A stretch of DNA of 23,711 nt from assembly GCA_910583815.1 (NCBI GenBank), contig CAJTZB010000020.1, forward strand, positions 1-23,711. The letters are read 5' to 3'. Below, one piece after another: positions 6,913 to 14,601 of this stretch. Source of the stretch: an uncultured Lachnospiraceae bacterium (lineage in GTDB: Bacteria > Bacillota > Clostridia > Lachnospirales > Lachnospiraceae). The notes under the pieces are model-generated. The model was given only the letters and a program-made list of their open reading frames with translations. It made no database searches and was not told the origin of the DNA. Every line of letters begins with the position of its first letter. Position 1 is the first letter of the stretch. The position numbers were made by a program, and so were the translations under genes.

Positions 6913-7965
6913 TCAGAATACCCACATAAACAGTTTTGCCATTCCAAATCCAATCAAACCGCAGCCCGGAAATGTCAGCACCCATGCCAGCGCCATCTCT
7001 TTTACAATATCCCAGCGGACATTGCTGATACGTTTTGCCGCTCCAACACCCATAATCGCAGTTGTCTTTGTATGGGTCGTTGATACCGGAACGCTGGTTA
7101 GAGACGATAACAGCAGGCAAAAGGCAGCCGCTATGTCCGCTGAAAATCCTTGATACTTCTCAAGCTTCACAAGATCCATTCCAACCGACTTGATAATCCG
7201 GTACCCTCCTATGGAAGTGCCAAGCGCCATCACGACAGAACAGACAATCATCAGCCAGACCGGAATCGAAAACTCGTTTACTTCGGCATTTCCTTCTGCA
7301 AGAAAAATGCCAAGCAAAAAAACACCCATAAATTTTTGTCCATCCTGTGCACCATGCATAAATGCCATTGCAGCGCCTCCTGCAATCTGTCCTCTCTGAA
7401 AAAACACCTGTGTATTCCGGCGGTCCATATCGCGGCACAGCCACTGCACTCCCTTTGCGCTGAAAAGTCCAAGCACAAACCCAAGCACCGTAGACAGCAC
7501 AAGTCCATACAGCACTTTGACCCACTCTGCACCGTTAATGCCTTCCAAACTTCCGTGCAGCGCAATAGCCGCGCCTGAAATCCCAGCAATCAACGCATGG
7601 CTCTCGCTGGTCGGAATCCCGAACCACCATGCCGCAGTTGCCCACAGCACAATTGCAAATAGTGCCGCTCCCAGCGCCACGGTTGCCTCACCTGCATCGC
7701 CTCCAAAATCCACCATATGATAAATCGTTGCGGCAACTCCCGCATTGACCATTGTCATAAGAAACACACCAAGAAAATTAAAGACTGCTGCCATAAAAAT
7801 AGCTGCTCTTGGACTCATTGCATGTGTTGATACGCAGGTTGCAATCGCATTCGGCGCATCGGTCCATCCGTTGACTAAAATCACGCCAAGCGTCAGCACC
7901 ACAATCACAAGCAGCATCGGATTTCCCCAGAGCTTCTCTAAAAAGTCAAAAAAAGAAACCGTCAT
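6913..7965 (-). CDS. pit: PiT-family inorganic phosphate transporter
   Basis: A 350-residue inner-membrane carrier that imports phosphate (often as a metal-phosphate complex) driven by an ion gradient. The two PiT half-signatures are clear: NGWTDAPNAIAT in the N-terminal half and SSLTSVPVSTTHTKTTAIMG in the C-terminal half, each within a block of hydrophobic helices, with a cytoplasmic loop between them (KGVQWLCRDMDRRNTQ). GIPTSESHALIAG is a further family motif. The open frame reaches 8022, but the first 19 codons are polar and unlike the family; ATG 7965 (MTVSFFDFLEKL) is preferred, although its ribosome site (GAGG adjoining, GGGAGG 13 bases away) is not ideal. It is first in an operon with the DUF47 gene. 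A plausible promoter lies at 8047-8075. Confidence 0.93.
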   Translation of the reverse strand: MTVSFFDFLEKLWGNPMLLVIVVLTLGVILVNGWTDAPNAIATCVSTHAMSPRAAIFMAAVFNFLGVFLMTMVNAGVAATIYHMVDFGGDAGEATVALGAALFAIVLWATAAWWFGIPTSESHALIAGISGAAIALHGSLEGINGAEWVKVLYGLVLSTVLGFVLGLFSAKGVQWLCRDMDRRNTQVFFQRGQIAGGAAMAFMHGAQDGQKFMGVFLLGIFLAEGNAEVNEFSIPVWLMIVCSVVMALGTSIGGYRIIKSVGMDLVKLEKYQGFSADIAAAFCLLLSSLTSVPVSTTHTKTTAIMGVGAAKRISNVRWDIVKEMALAWVLTFPGCGLIGFGMAKLFMWVF

Positions 7966-8046
7966 CCTCTTTTCCAAGCCTCCCTTTCTGCCGCGACAGC
8001 GATATGCACTATCCCGGCACAACTTTATTGTGGCAGTTTTTGTGAG

Positions 8047-8075
8047 ATTCTATGCAGCAAATGCAAGCCGTGCAA
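8047..8075 (-). promoter_or_regulatory. Putative promoter of pit-DUF47
   Basis: On the minus strand, TTGCAC (8070-8075), 17-base spacer, TAGAAT (8047-8052), about 80 bases before ATG 7965. The 5' leader between them contains a short CACAA / TTGTG hairpin and a CTGCC ... GGCAG inverted pair. I see no convincing Pho box. Confidence 0.4.
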
Positions 8076-8121
8076 TCCTCACAGAGCAATTTTTATTTTG
8101 TAGGACACACTTTCCTATAAA

Positions 8122-8158
8122 GATTAGGGTGTCAAAAGCCCCTTTTAACACCCTAATC
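8122..8158 (-). terminator. Second hairpin in the 3' region of the GntR/ABC/M15 transcript
   Basis: Perfect 11-bp stem GATTAGGGTGT / ACACCCTAATC (8122-8132 and 8148-8158), whose 15-base loop can add AAAAG / CTTTT pairs. On the minus strand it is followed only by TTTATAGG, so as a terminator it is weaker than the hairpin at 8175-8204 just before it. It could be a back-up terminator or a boundary element between this operon and pit. Confidence 0.5.
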
Positions 8159-8161
8159 CTA

Positions 8162-8204
8162 TAAAATAAAAAATCAGCCCCTTGTTGCTTTTAACAAGAG
8201 GCTG
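8162..8204 (-). terminator. Terminator of the GntR/ABC/M15 operon
   Basis: Stem CAGCC-CTTGTT / AACAAG-GGCTG (8175-8186 and 8193-8204) with one internal mismatch and a 6-base loop. On the minus strand it is followed by ATTTTTTATTTTAT. It lies 220 bases after the carboxypeptidase stop and 15 bases after the small open frame 8219-8350. Confidence 0.8.
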
Positions 8205-8218
8205 AAAAAATTTTGCAG

Positions 8219-8350
8219 TCATTTCTGCAATGCAGTTCCTATCTGTTCTTGCCATATACAGGCTTCACCTTTTGGAAACTGTCTGCCGCGACATATTACT
8301 GTGTGCATAATTACAATAGATATTGGAAGTATAAATCTGCTTGCACTCAT
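8219..8350 (-). CDS. Possible 43-residue small protein
   Basis: An open frame downstream of the carboxypeptidase ending 15 bases before a strong terminator. The product starts MSASRFILPISIVIMHTVIC and continues with a polar half (GRQFPKGEAC, IWQEQIG), so it would be a short amphipathic or single-helix peptide with two cysteines. An in-frame TGA lies 15 bases upstream of the ATG, so the start is fixed. The ribosome site is weak (only GACGGG directly before the ATG), which argues against it. The alternative is that 8205-8423 is an untranslated 3' region or the remnant of a lost gene. I see nothing else in that stretch. Not recognised. Confidence 0.22.
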   Translation of the reverse strand: MSASRFILPISIVIMHTVICRGRQFPKGEACIWQEQIGTALQK

Positions 8351-8423
8351 CCCGTCTTGGATTTTCAGATGCCCTGTCCTTTTTGCGGCCTGTTAATAGT
8401 ACAAAATTTAACAGTACCTTTAG

Positions 8424-9326
8424 CTACTTCTCTTCTCCAAGCTTTAATGTAATCACATATCCCCCCATATTGTCTGAGGAAATAATTCCGCTCTCAAAGC
8501 CCTCTGGCAGCAAAAACGGCTCCTTTTCCTGCCTTGTAATCAAGTAATCTCCATAGCGGTAATATTCCGCCTCCGAAAGCAGCTCCATGTATTCTTCCAG
8601 AACCAGGCCTTCCAAATACATGATTTCGGCGTGCGGCACACCAACATAACGGATGTGCCACGGTTCAAACGCCGTATCTGTTTTGCTGCTTTTCCAGAGA
8701 GGATAACGGATGATAAATCCATACCGCCAGCAATTTTGGTACAGGTATTGTCCGGCTTCGCACTTTAAAATCGCCCTGCCGGCATACCCACTAAAATAGA
8801 CATCCAGTGCGAGCCCTGCCTGATGCTCGCTTGCACCGACTTCTGCCGCAATATTCGCAGCAGAAGTCTCTAAAATTTCCTGCTGCTTTTCTGGTGTGCG
8901 GTAGCTGGAATTGACATACAATGCATCATTAAACTTTCGTTTGCATTCTGCCGACAGTGCTTCATAAGATGGCATAATACATGGAGCCATCATAACGCCG
9001 CTGTTTTTGTATTCCTCAACAACATCCGAAAAGTCAGACTGTATCCTGTACTCTTTATTGATCAGAAGCAGAGAATCTTCCTGAATCACTGCTTTCGTAC
9101 CAAGCAGCTCTTCTAATGTCCATTCTGTTACATCAAGTTCCGTTGCCTCTTCTAAGTCAGAATTGCGAAAGAAGCTTCCGGCAGTTTCCTTTATCATAAA
9201 CATCCAGTCAGGGCGTTTGTATAATACAAGCACCGCTTCTGCCGCTACAATAAGAGCCAACACAATAAGAAGCCATTTGCTGATATCCCTTTTTTTCTGT
9301 CTGTGCCGCTTCATTTTTGCCCCCAT
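8424..9326 (-). CDS. VanY-like D-alanyl-D-alanine carboxypeptidase (peptidase family M15), membrane-anchored
   Basis: A 300-residue zinc enzyme predicted to trim the terminal D-Ala of peptidoglycan stem peptides outside the cell. An N-terminal basic stretch (KRHRQKKRDISK) precedes a single helix at about residues 18-37, giving a type II anchor. The M15B motifs are intact: SSYRT (140-144), SEHQAGLALDV with zinc ligands His168 and Asp175, and EPWHIRYVG with catalytic Glu221 and zinc ligand His224. ATG 9326 is one base from AAGGAG; ATG 9314 (MKRHRQKK) is an alternative start 12 bases on. The start is only 24 bases after the large ABC permease stop, and no promoter is visible between them, so it most likely belongs to the GntR-ABC operon. 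This suggests a role in cell-wall stress rather than routine recycling. Confidence 0.92.
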   Translation of the reverse strand: MGAKMKRHRQKKRDISKWLLIVLALIVAAEAVLVLYKRPDWMFMIKETAGSFFRNSDLEEATELDVTEWTLEELLGTKAVIQEDSLLLINKEYRIQSDFSDVVEEYKNSGVMMAPCIMPSYEALSAECKRKFNDALYVNSSYRTPEKQQEILETSAANIAAEVGASEHQAGLALDVYFSGYAGRAILKCEAGQYLYQNCWRYGFIIRYPLWKSSKTDTAFEPWHIRYVGVPHAEIMYLEGLVLEEYMELLSEAEYYRYGDYLITRQEKEPFLLPEGFESGIISSDNMGGYVITLKLGEEK

Positions 9327-9350
9327 GCTCCTTCCGAATCCTAAACAGTA

Positions 9351-11447
9351 CTACTCTTTTGCCCAGCCAATACGCTCTTTTATGAAGTCCGGTAATTCAG
9401 AGAAATAATAACGTCCATCCCACTGATTTCCATAATCGTCTATTCTGAATACAACAACCCCTGAAAAACTGTAACCTTTCTGGAAAGGCATAACACCAGC
9501 AAGCTCACCATACACAAGATATTTCATGCATTCTGCAATCTCCTCCGGATCAGTAACCTCAATATCCTCCTCCCCATACTTGCTCTGAATATGGATGACT
9601 TCCACTTCCTCAGCCGTTGCAATCTTATTTACATCAAAACCATGTTTTCCAAGGAAATCCAGAGTCTTTTCCATCGAAGGATACAGATATACCCGATAAC
9701 TGCATCTTTCATCTGAGTATTTCCTGTCTGGCATCGCTGCCTCTACATTCATATACCCTACCGGCGGCTTGGTTACAAGCTCTGAAAACTCCATTGCCAT
9801 CAGCTCTTTCTGGTAGACAGCAATCAGTTCCTCTCTCTCGGCCTGGCTTAAGGTCAGATGGACCTTTTTCATTTCCTTTACGCATTCAATATCTGTCACA
9901 ACAGCACCCAGTTCAGAAAACTTCAGAACCTGATAATTCTGCTTTTTATATTCTTCCTGACGGTAAAGTTCTGCCAGCAAATCCATCATTTCATAAATAT
10001 CATAGGTATATTGCCGATATACGCTTTTACCATTCCTCAGCTCATATTTTACTATAATATTTGTGACATAACTGTCCTCCGGCCACGAAAAATCGGAATC
10101 TCCCCTGACCTCTGCAGTATGCGTGCTGCAGAGCTTTGCCATTTCATATGCTACGTCAAATGATTCCAACGCCATATGCTCAATGGTATATGTCATGCCA
10201 CTGATATAGTTCCCATCCTCATAATAATCCTGTGATTCCGTCAGCGTATAGCAGTTGATTGCCATTGTCTTAATCTCTTCCTTCTGCGGAAGATAGGAAT
10301 CAAACCGGAACCAGTCAAAGAAAAAGCTCATTGCAATTGCCGCAGTCACTGCGACCGTCCCTATCATCTGGAATTTGTGCGAAAGACATTTCTTCACATC
10401 AAACTGATACAGGCTCTCAATAATGCCATGTGCCAAAAATGCCCCAACCACTGTGCCAAAAGCAAGCCAGAGCGCTGCAGATGTGTTCTGGGACGTCGCC
10501 TGAATCATCAGAAAAATCATGCCAAAGCCAAGCCCTACCGGAATTGCAATCAAAACACGGATAATCGGCTCACTGACAGCAAATGCCATCGCTACACCTG
10601 CTTTTTCGCTCTTGCGTTTCTTATAAAGGAAAACACAGGCTGCAAGCAGAATCACTGCAAAAATTGCAAAGCACAATATCACCAACCAGAAGTTTCCTCC
10701 ATTTTTACACTCTGCCAGCATCCACCGGTACTGGCTGATTGGAGAAAACCATCTTGTCAAAGCGGAGATATTCCCGGAAGCAGCCGCCCCCTCATAAAGT
10801 GTTGACAAGAACGCGCTCTGATATGTTTCTATCAGTATTCTAAGCAATGGTTCATAAAAGAACAGCACTGCAATACCAAAAAGAGTAATGATCATCTTTC
10901 CTGTCAGCAATGTCGCAAGTATCGTAAACAGATAAAAGGACAAAAACAGCATAAGGAAAAACAGCAGTCCTCCAAGAGCCATAAGCAGCAGTTCTCCGCT
11001 TGCCATACCAAAAAGCAGACAGAGCAGTAAACTAAGCAGCAGGCCTGCCGTATATGGCATCAGATAAATCAGCACACCATCTATAAAATGGACAAAGAAT
11101 ATAGTTTCTCTTTTTATCGGAAGGCTATGATAAAAATCAACCTGCTTCTTAGAATGCAAAAAAGCATAGCCGCTGATTCCGCAGATAATAGCGCCAACAC
11201 CTGCAATAAAAACAAACAGAATATTGACAGGATTTCCAAAATATCCTCCAATAACCTCAATTGCCCTTTCTGTCAGCTGTTCCTTCAGCACTATATTGGT
11301 AATATCTCTATTCAAATAGTGCTGCAATATCGCAATGGTTGCCACTGGCATGAAAAAGAAAAACACAATAGATGCCAGGATAATTGCCCATAACCTGCGC
11401 TTTAAGTCTTCCTTCATCAGATTAAAGAATAAATTTTTTGATGTCAT
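9351..11447 (-). CDS. Large ABC-2 type permease, DUF6449-like, of a GntR-ABC module
   Basis: A 698-residue membrane protein. Residues ~1-385 carry about ten hydrophobic segments: one after DLKRRLWAIIL, a block of six or so to residue 265, and more around 290-385. Residues ~390-698 form a large soluble, probably extracytoplasmic domain rich in Tyr and acidic residues, starting RFDSYLPQKEEIK and containing HIQSKYGEEDIEVTDPEEI. This architecture resembles Clostridia permeases with a C-terminal DUF6449-type domain found beside YtrA-like GntR regulators. The start ATG 11447 overlaps the ATPase stop by 26 bases, which implies translational coupling; its own ribosome site is weak. It is the membrane partner of the ATPase at 11422-12324. 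Substrate unknown; relatives are linked to cell-wall-active antibiotics. The assignment as permease is firm, the domain name less so. Confidence 0.88.
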   Translation of the reverse strand: MTSKNLFFNLMKEDLKRRLWAIILASIVFFFFMPVATIAILQHYLNRDITNIVLKEQLTERAIEVIGGYFGNPVNILFVFIAGVGAIICGISGYAFLHSKKQVDFYHSLPIKRETIFFVHFIDGVLIYLMPYTAGLLLSLLLCLLFGMASGELLLMALGGLLFFLMLFLSFYLFTILATLLTGKMIITLFGIAVLFFYEPLLRILIETYQSAFLSTLYEGAAASGNISALTRWFSPISQYRWMLAECKNGGNFWLVILCFAIFAVILLAACVFLYKKRKSEKAGVAMAFAVSEPIIRVLIAIPVGLGFGMIFLMIQATSQNTSAALWLAFGTVVGAFLAHGIIESLYQFDVKKCLSHKFQMIGTVAVTAAIAMSFFFDWFRFDSYLPQKEEIKTMAINCYTLTESQDYYEDGNYISGMTYTIEHMALESFDVAYEMAKLCSTHTAEVRGDSDFSWPEDSYVTNIIVKYELRNGKSVYRQYTYDIYEMMDLLAELYRQEEYKKQNYQVLKFSELGAVVTDIECVKEMKKVHLTLSQAEREELIAVYQKELMAMEFSELVTKPPVGYMNVEAAMPDRKYSDERCSYRVYLYPSMEKTLDFLGKHGFDVNKIATAEEVEVIHIQSKYGEEDIEVTDPEEIAECMKYLVYGELAGVMPFQKGYSFSGVVVFRIDDYGNQWDGRYYFSELPDFIKERIGWAKE

Positions 11448-12324
11448 ATCCCGTCACCACCGTTTCACTGATAAATATTTCTTCCAAACTAAGCGGCAGA
11501 ACCTCCATAAATATCGGAGCTGCCGTCTGTATCTGGTTCTTTAAATCCTCCTCGCTTCCGCGTGCCGTAATCGTATAGAGAGAACCTCTGATATCCTTCT
11601 GCAGCACTTCAATCCCCTGAAGCACCTGCTCAATATTGCTGTCTGCATGGAATGCGCACTGTATCTTATGAATATTCAGTTTCATATCTTCTAAGTCTTT
11701 AGAAAGCAGGACTCCTCCCCTGTGAAGCAGCCCGACATGGTCACAGATGTCCTCCAGCTCCCTCAAATTGTGGGATGCAATGACCGGCGTCATTCCTCTC
11801 TCTTCCATTTCCTGTGCAAAAATGCTTTTGATCGCCTGACGCATCACCGGGTCAAGTCCGTCGAATGTCTCATCGCAGAATAAGTATTTTGTTCCTGCGC
11901 ACACACCGCAGATAACAGAAAGCTGTTTTTTCATTCCTTTTGAAAATGTGGACACCTTTCTCTTTTCAGGCAATTCAAATTGGGAAAGCAGCCTCTTCAT
12001 ACGCAGATCGTCAAACTCCGGGTATACCACAGAGTAATAACGCAGCAGTTCCTCAGGCGTCGTATTAGGGAAAAAGTACTGTTCATCTGAAATATAGAAA
12101 AACTTTCTCTTTGCCTGCGGGTTTTCATAAACCGGCATCTCATCTAATGTAATCGTCCCTTCATCCGGTTTCAGGACTCCGGCAAGCATCCGAAGGAACG
12201 TGCTTTTTCCGGCACCATTCGTCCCTATCATCCCAAACACAGAGCCTTCCTTGATTGTTACAGAAACCGCATCAACTGCTTTGATATCCTGAAAGCTCTT
12301 ACTTATGTTATTTGCCTCTATCAT
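11422..12324 (-). CDS. ABC transporter ATP-binding protein (YtrB-like)
   Basis: A 300-residue ATPase with Walker A GTNGAGKST (34-42), signature FSKGM (127-131), Walker B YLFCDETFDGLD (147-158) and switch His185 in ASHNLRELE. Two details match the YtrB subgroup that accompanies GntR regulators: the degenerate signature FSKGMKKQL instead of LSGGQ, and DETFDGLDP instead of DEPTxGLD. The residues after ~210 form the C-terminal regulatory extension. ATG 12324 follows AAAGGAGGAGAG by about 9 bases. The gene is 78 bases after the GntR stop and overlaps the permease gene, so gntR-ATPase-permease-M15 form one unit. It energises export or a mechanical task in the envelope; the substrate is unknown. Confidence 0.92.
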   Translation of the reverse strand: MIEANNISKSFQDIKAVDAVSVTIKEGSVFGMIGTNGAGKSTFLRMLAGVLKPDEGTITLDEMPVYENPQAKRKFFYISDEQYFFPNTTPEELLRYYSVVYPEFDDLRMKRLLSQFELPEKRKVSTFSKGMKKQLSVICGVCAGTKYLFCDETFDGLDPVMRQAIKSIFAQEMEERGMTPVIASHNLRELEDICDHVGLLHRGGVLLSKDLEDMKLNIHKIQCAFHADSNIEQVLQGIEVLQKDIRGSLYTITARGSEEDLKNQIQTAAPIFMEVLPLSLEEIFISETVVTGYDIKKFIL

Positions 12325-12402
12325 TTTTATAACTCTCCTCCTTTCAAAAGCAATGCTGCAAATTTTTTCCTTTTAGCTTTCTCTTTTCTGATTCTTCCCA
12401 TT

Positions 12403-12762
12403 TCATGAATAAAGCAGCTCCAGCTTCTCCTGCATCTCCGCTTTTGAAATTTCTGCTTTTTTCGCCTCAAGGACCAAGGACTCCAACTTTTTCCACACCT
12501 CGTCCCGGTACTGTTCCCTCAGCGGCTTTGTCGCCGCCACAAAATTCCCTCTGCCTTTCACGCAGTAAATTACGCCTTGCCTCTCCAGTTCCGTGTACGC
12601 CCTTTGTATGGTATTGGGGTTGATGGAAAGCTCCACTGCCAACGCCCGGACACTCGGCAGCTGGCTGTCTGCCTCCAGTACGCCAAGCAAAATCAATTCT
12701 TTGATTTTATCAACTACCTGTTCATAAATTGGCCGTCGGTCTAAATAGTCAATGTGGATCAA
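12403..12762 (-). CDS. GntR-family transcriptional repressor, YtrA subfamily
   Basis: A 119-residue regulator with an N-terminal winged helix: RRPIYEQVVDKIKELILLG, LPSVRALAVELSINPNTIQRAYTEL and VKGRGNFVA. These are followed by a short helical tail of about 45 residues (LVLEAKKAEISKAEMQEKL) used for dimerisation, which is the YtrA type. The open frame extends to 12891, but that would read through the promoter, operator and an upstream terminator. The real start is the TTG at 12762, five bases after a perfect AGGAGG (12768-12773), giving the family N terminus (M)IHIDYLDRRPIYEQ. It is the first gene of the operon and probably represses it from the inverted repeat at 12780-12808. Confidence 0.93.
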   Translation of the reverse strand: MIHIDYLDRRPIYEQVVDKIKELILLGVLEADSQLPSVRALAVELSINPNTIQRAYTELERQGVIYCVKGRGNFVAATKPLREQYRDEVWKKLESLVLEAKKAEISKAEMQEKLELLYS

Positions 12763-12779
12763 GTATTCCTCCTCCCTTC

Positions 12780-12808
12780 TAACTGTACTAATAATCTTAA
12801 TACAGTTA
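12780..12808. promoter_or_regulatory. Operator of the GntR/ABC operon (YtrA-type inverted repeat)
   Basis: TAACTGTA - 13 bases - TACAGTTA, perfect in the outer eight bases on each side. Counting inwards, 10 of 11 bases match around a 5-base centre (AACTGTAYTAA-N5-TTAATACAGTT). It starts directly at the -10 box and ends 7 bases before the AGGAGG, so a bound repressor would cover the transcription start. The architecture equals the published Bacillus YtrA site (AGTGTA-N13-TACACT) with one base changed per half. Confidence 0.8.
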
Positions 12809-12836
12809 GTATAGTAGGAACAACGGATTTTGTCAA
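12808..12836 (-). promoter_or_regulatory. Strong sigma-A type promoter of gntR-ABC-M15
   Basis: On the minus strand, perfect TTGACA (12831-12836), 17-base spacer and TATACT (12808-12813, 5/6). Transcription should begin near 12801, inside the inverted repeat, giving a leader of about 39 bases. Confidence 0.85.
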
Positions 12837-12838
12837 GT

Positions 12839-12881
12839 AAAAAATTGCCGCACTTTCGATGTCTCATCGTCAGTGCGGCAA
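12839..12881 (-). terminator. Terminator of the isomerase gene
   Basis: Long stem TTGCCGCACT / AGTGCGGCAA (12845-12854 and 12872-12881) continued by CGATG / CATCG around a 3-base loop, followed on the minus strand by six Ts. It sits 18 bases after the isomerase stop, and its T run ends two bases before the next promoter's -35 box. Confidence 0.92.
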
Positions 12882-12899
12882 TCTCTGCCAAAATAACTT

Positions 12900-14369
12900 T
12901 TATGCAAATGGATTTTCTGTTGGATAGCGCATGCCTTTTGGCTGATTAAAACCAATCTCTGCAACTCCAAGATAACGGAATACATCAAACAATGCCTTGC
13001 CATAATGCCCAAACGCAACCGCACCATGATGCGGATAGTTTTTCTCAATCAGCACATGGCGGTAAAAACGTCCCATCTCCGGAATCGCAAATACACCAAT
13101 GCCGCCGAAGGACCTTGTAGCAACCGGAAGCACCTCCCCCTCTGCTACATAAGCACGGAGCTTAGCATCTGCAGTGCTTTGCAGACGGAAGAACGTAATG
13201 CTTCCCGGAGCGATGTCGCCTTCTAAGGTTCCGCTGGTCACTTCTACCGGAAGGCTTCTTGCCATAATCTTCTGGTACTTCATTTCACAGGAAGAAAGTT
13301 TACAAGACGGAGTATTTCCGCAGTGGAATCCCATAAACGTATCTTTTAACGTATATGGATATTTGCCTGCAATTTCAGATGCATACATATCTGCCGGAAC
13401 ACTGTTATTAATGTCAAGCAGCGTAACCGCATCCTCGCTGACACAGGTTCCGATAAACTCACTGAGAGCGCCGTAAATATCAACCTCACAAGAAACCGGA
13501 ATGCCCTGTGCAGTCAGGCGGCTGTTGACATAGCATGGCACAAATCCAAACATCGTCTGGAACGCCGGCCAGCACTTCCCTGCAATTGCAACATATTCCC
13601 TGCTGCCCTTATTCTTTTCTATCCAGTCAAGCAGCGTCAGCTCATATTGCGCAAGCTTTGGAAGGATTTCTGATTTTTTATTTCCCGCACCCAGTTCTTT
13701 TTCCATTGAAGCAGCTACTTCTGCAATCCGCTCATCGCCCTCATGCTTTAAGAAAGACTCGTAAAGGTCCAGTTCTGAATTCTCCTGAATTTCCACTCCA
13801 AGATCATATAAACGCTTAATTGGCGCGTTGCATGCAAGAAAATCCTGTGGCCTTGGACCGAAGGAAATAATCTTTAAATTACGAAGCCCAAGTATCGTAC
13901 GTGCAACCGGAAGAAATTCTTCCATCATACATGCAACTTCTTCCGGTGTACCTACCGGATACTCCGGAATATAAGCCTGAATTTCACGAAGCTTTAAATT
14001 ATAGCTTGCATTGAGCATACCGCAATATGCATCACCTCTGTCGTCAAGCAGCCTGTCACCTGCCTCTTCCGCTGCTGCAACGAACATAACCGGGCCGCCA
14101 AACTCTTTTGCAAGCAGAGTTTCTGAGCTTTCTGGGCCAAAATTTCCAAGATAGACTACAAGCGCATTGCAGCCTGCCTCCTTTAATTCAGCAAGAGCCT
14201 TTCTCATATGTAATTCATTTTCAATAGTCGTTGGGCATTCATAGACGGAATGTCCTTTTTCCTTGTAAGCCTTAACCACCTGCTGCCTTCTGCTGGCAGA
14301 AAGCACCATCGGGAAACAGTCACGGCTTACCGCAGCAATTCCCAGTTTTACTTCTGGTATGTTCTTCAT
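12900..14369 (-). CDS. L-fucose/L-arabinose isomerase family protein
   Basis: A 489-residue cytoplasmic protein of the FucI/AraA fold, predicted to interconvert an aldose and ketose with a divalent metal. The N-terminal part (LGIAAVSRDCFP, ALVVYLGNFGPES) is the Rossmann-like half. Likely metal ligands are Glu in SCEVDIYGALSEF and Asp in TLLDINN, the spacing seen in E. coli FucI; GFHCGNTPSCKL supplies a candidate His. The frame is open to 14456, but that start would lie in the promoter. ATG 14369 (MKNIPEVKLGIA) follows GGAGG by six bases and is preferred. It has its own promoter and terminator, so it is a single-gene unit, with no kinase, aldolase or sugar transporter beside it. The true substrate is open: many members of this broad family are not fucose enzymes. 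Confidence 0.85.
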   Translation of the reverse strand: MKNIPEVKLGIAAVSRDCFPMVLSASRRQQVVKAYKEKGHSVYECPTTIENELHMRKALAELKEAGCNALVVYLGNFGPESSETLLAKEFGGPVMFVAAAEEAGDRLLDDRGDAYCGMLNASYNLKLREIQAYIPEYPVGTPEEVACMMEEFLPVARTILGLRNLKIISFGPRPQDFLACNAPIKRLYDLGVEIQENSELDLYESFLKHEGDERIAEVAASMEKELGAGNKKSEILPKLAQYELTLLDWIEKNKGSREYVAIAGKCWPAFQTMFGFVPCYVNSRLTAQGIPVSCEVDIYGALSEFIGTCVSEDAVTLLDINNSVPADMYASEIAGKYPYTLKDTFMGFHCGNTPSCKLSSCEMKYQKIMARSLPVEVTSGTLEGDIAPGSITFFRLQSTADAKLRAYVAEGEVLPVATRSFGGIGVFAIPEMGRFYRHVLIEKNYPHHGAVAFGHYGKALFDVFRYLGVAEIGFNQPKGMRYPTENPFA

Positions 14370-14433
14370 TTGGTTCCTCCATTCCTGCGCAAGAAAAGTC
14401 CTATGGTTTCTCTGGCACAAACATATTTCTTTA

Positions 14434-14462
14434 ATTTTACCTTGATTGTCCCACACTGTAAA
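14434..14462 (-). promoter_or_regulatory. Promoter of the isomerase gene
   Basis: On the minus strand, TTTACA (14457-14462, 5/6), 17-base spacer, TAAAAT (14434-14439, 5/6), 65 bases before ATG 14369. It is divergent from the tRNA-Gln promoter, with 60 bases between the two -35 boxes. Confidence 0.7.
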
Positions 14463-14522
14463 GAGAAAAAATTACTCTTAAAAATAATTTTCGCCAAAGT
14501 CATAATTTTTTCAAAATAAGGC

Positions 14523-14551
14523 TTGCATTTTTTTCAGTTCCATTGTATAAT
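14523..14551 (+). promoter_or_regulatory. Promoter of tRNA-Gln
   Basis: TTGCAT (14523-14528), 17-base spacer and perfect TATAAT (14546-14551). The start near 14558 leaves a ~44-base 5' leader before the mature tRNA. Confidence 0.8.
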
Positions 14552-14601
14552 AATGCTCGTGTCCAAGGAAAGTAAATCCAGAAAGGACAGCATTCTGATT
14601 T

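Noticed and set aside
7150..7720. Several open frames on both strands inside the pit gene
   Set aside because: They are shadows of the Ala/Gly-rich membrane protein, without ribosome sites or family resemblance.
12763..12891. N-terminal extension of the GntR protein to ATG 12891
   Set aside because: It would place the start upstream of the promoter, operator and inside the preceding terminator; TTG 12762 with AGGAGG gives the family N terminus.
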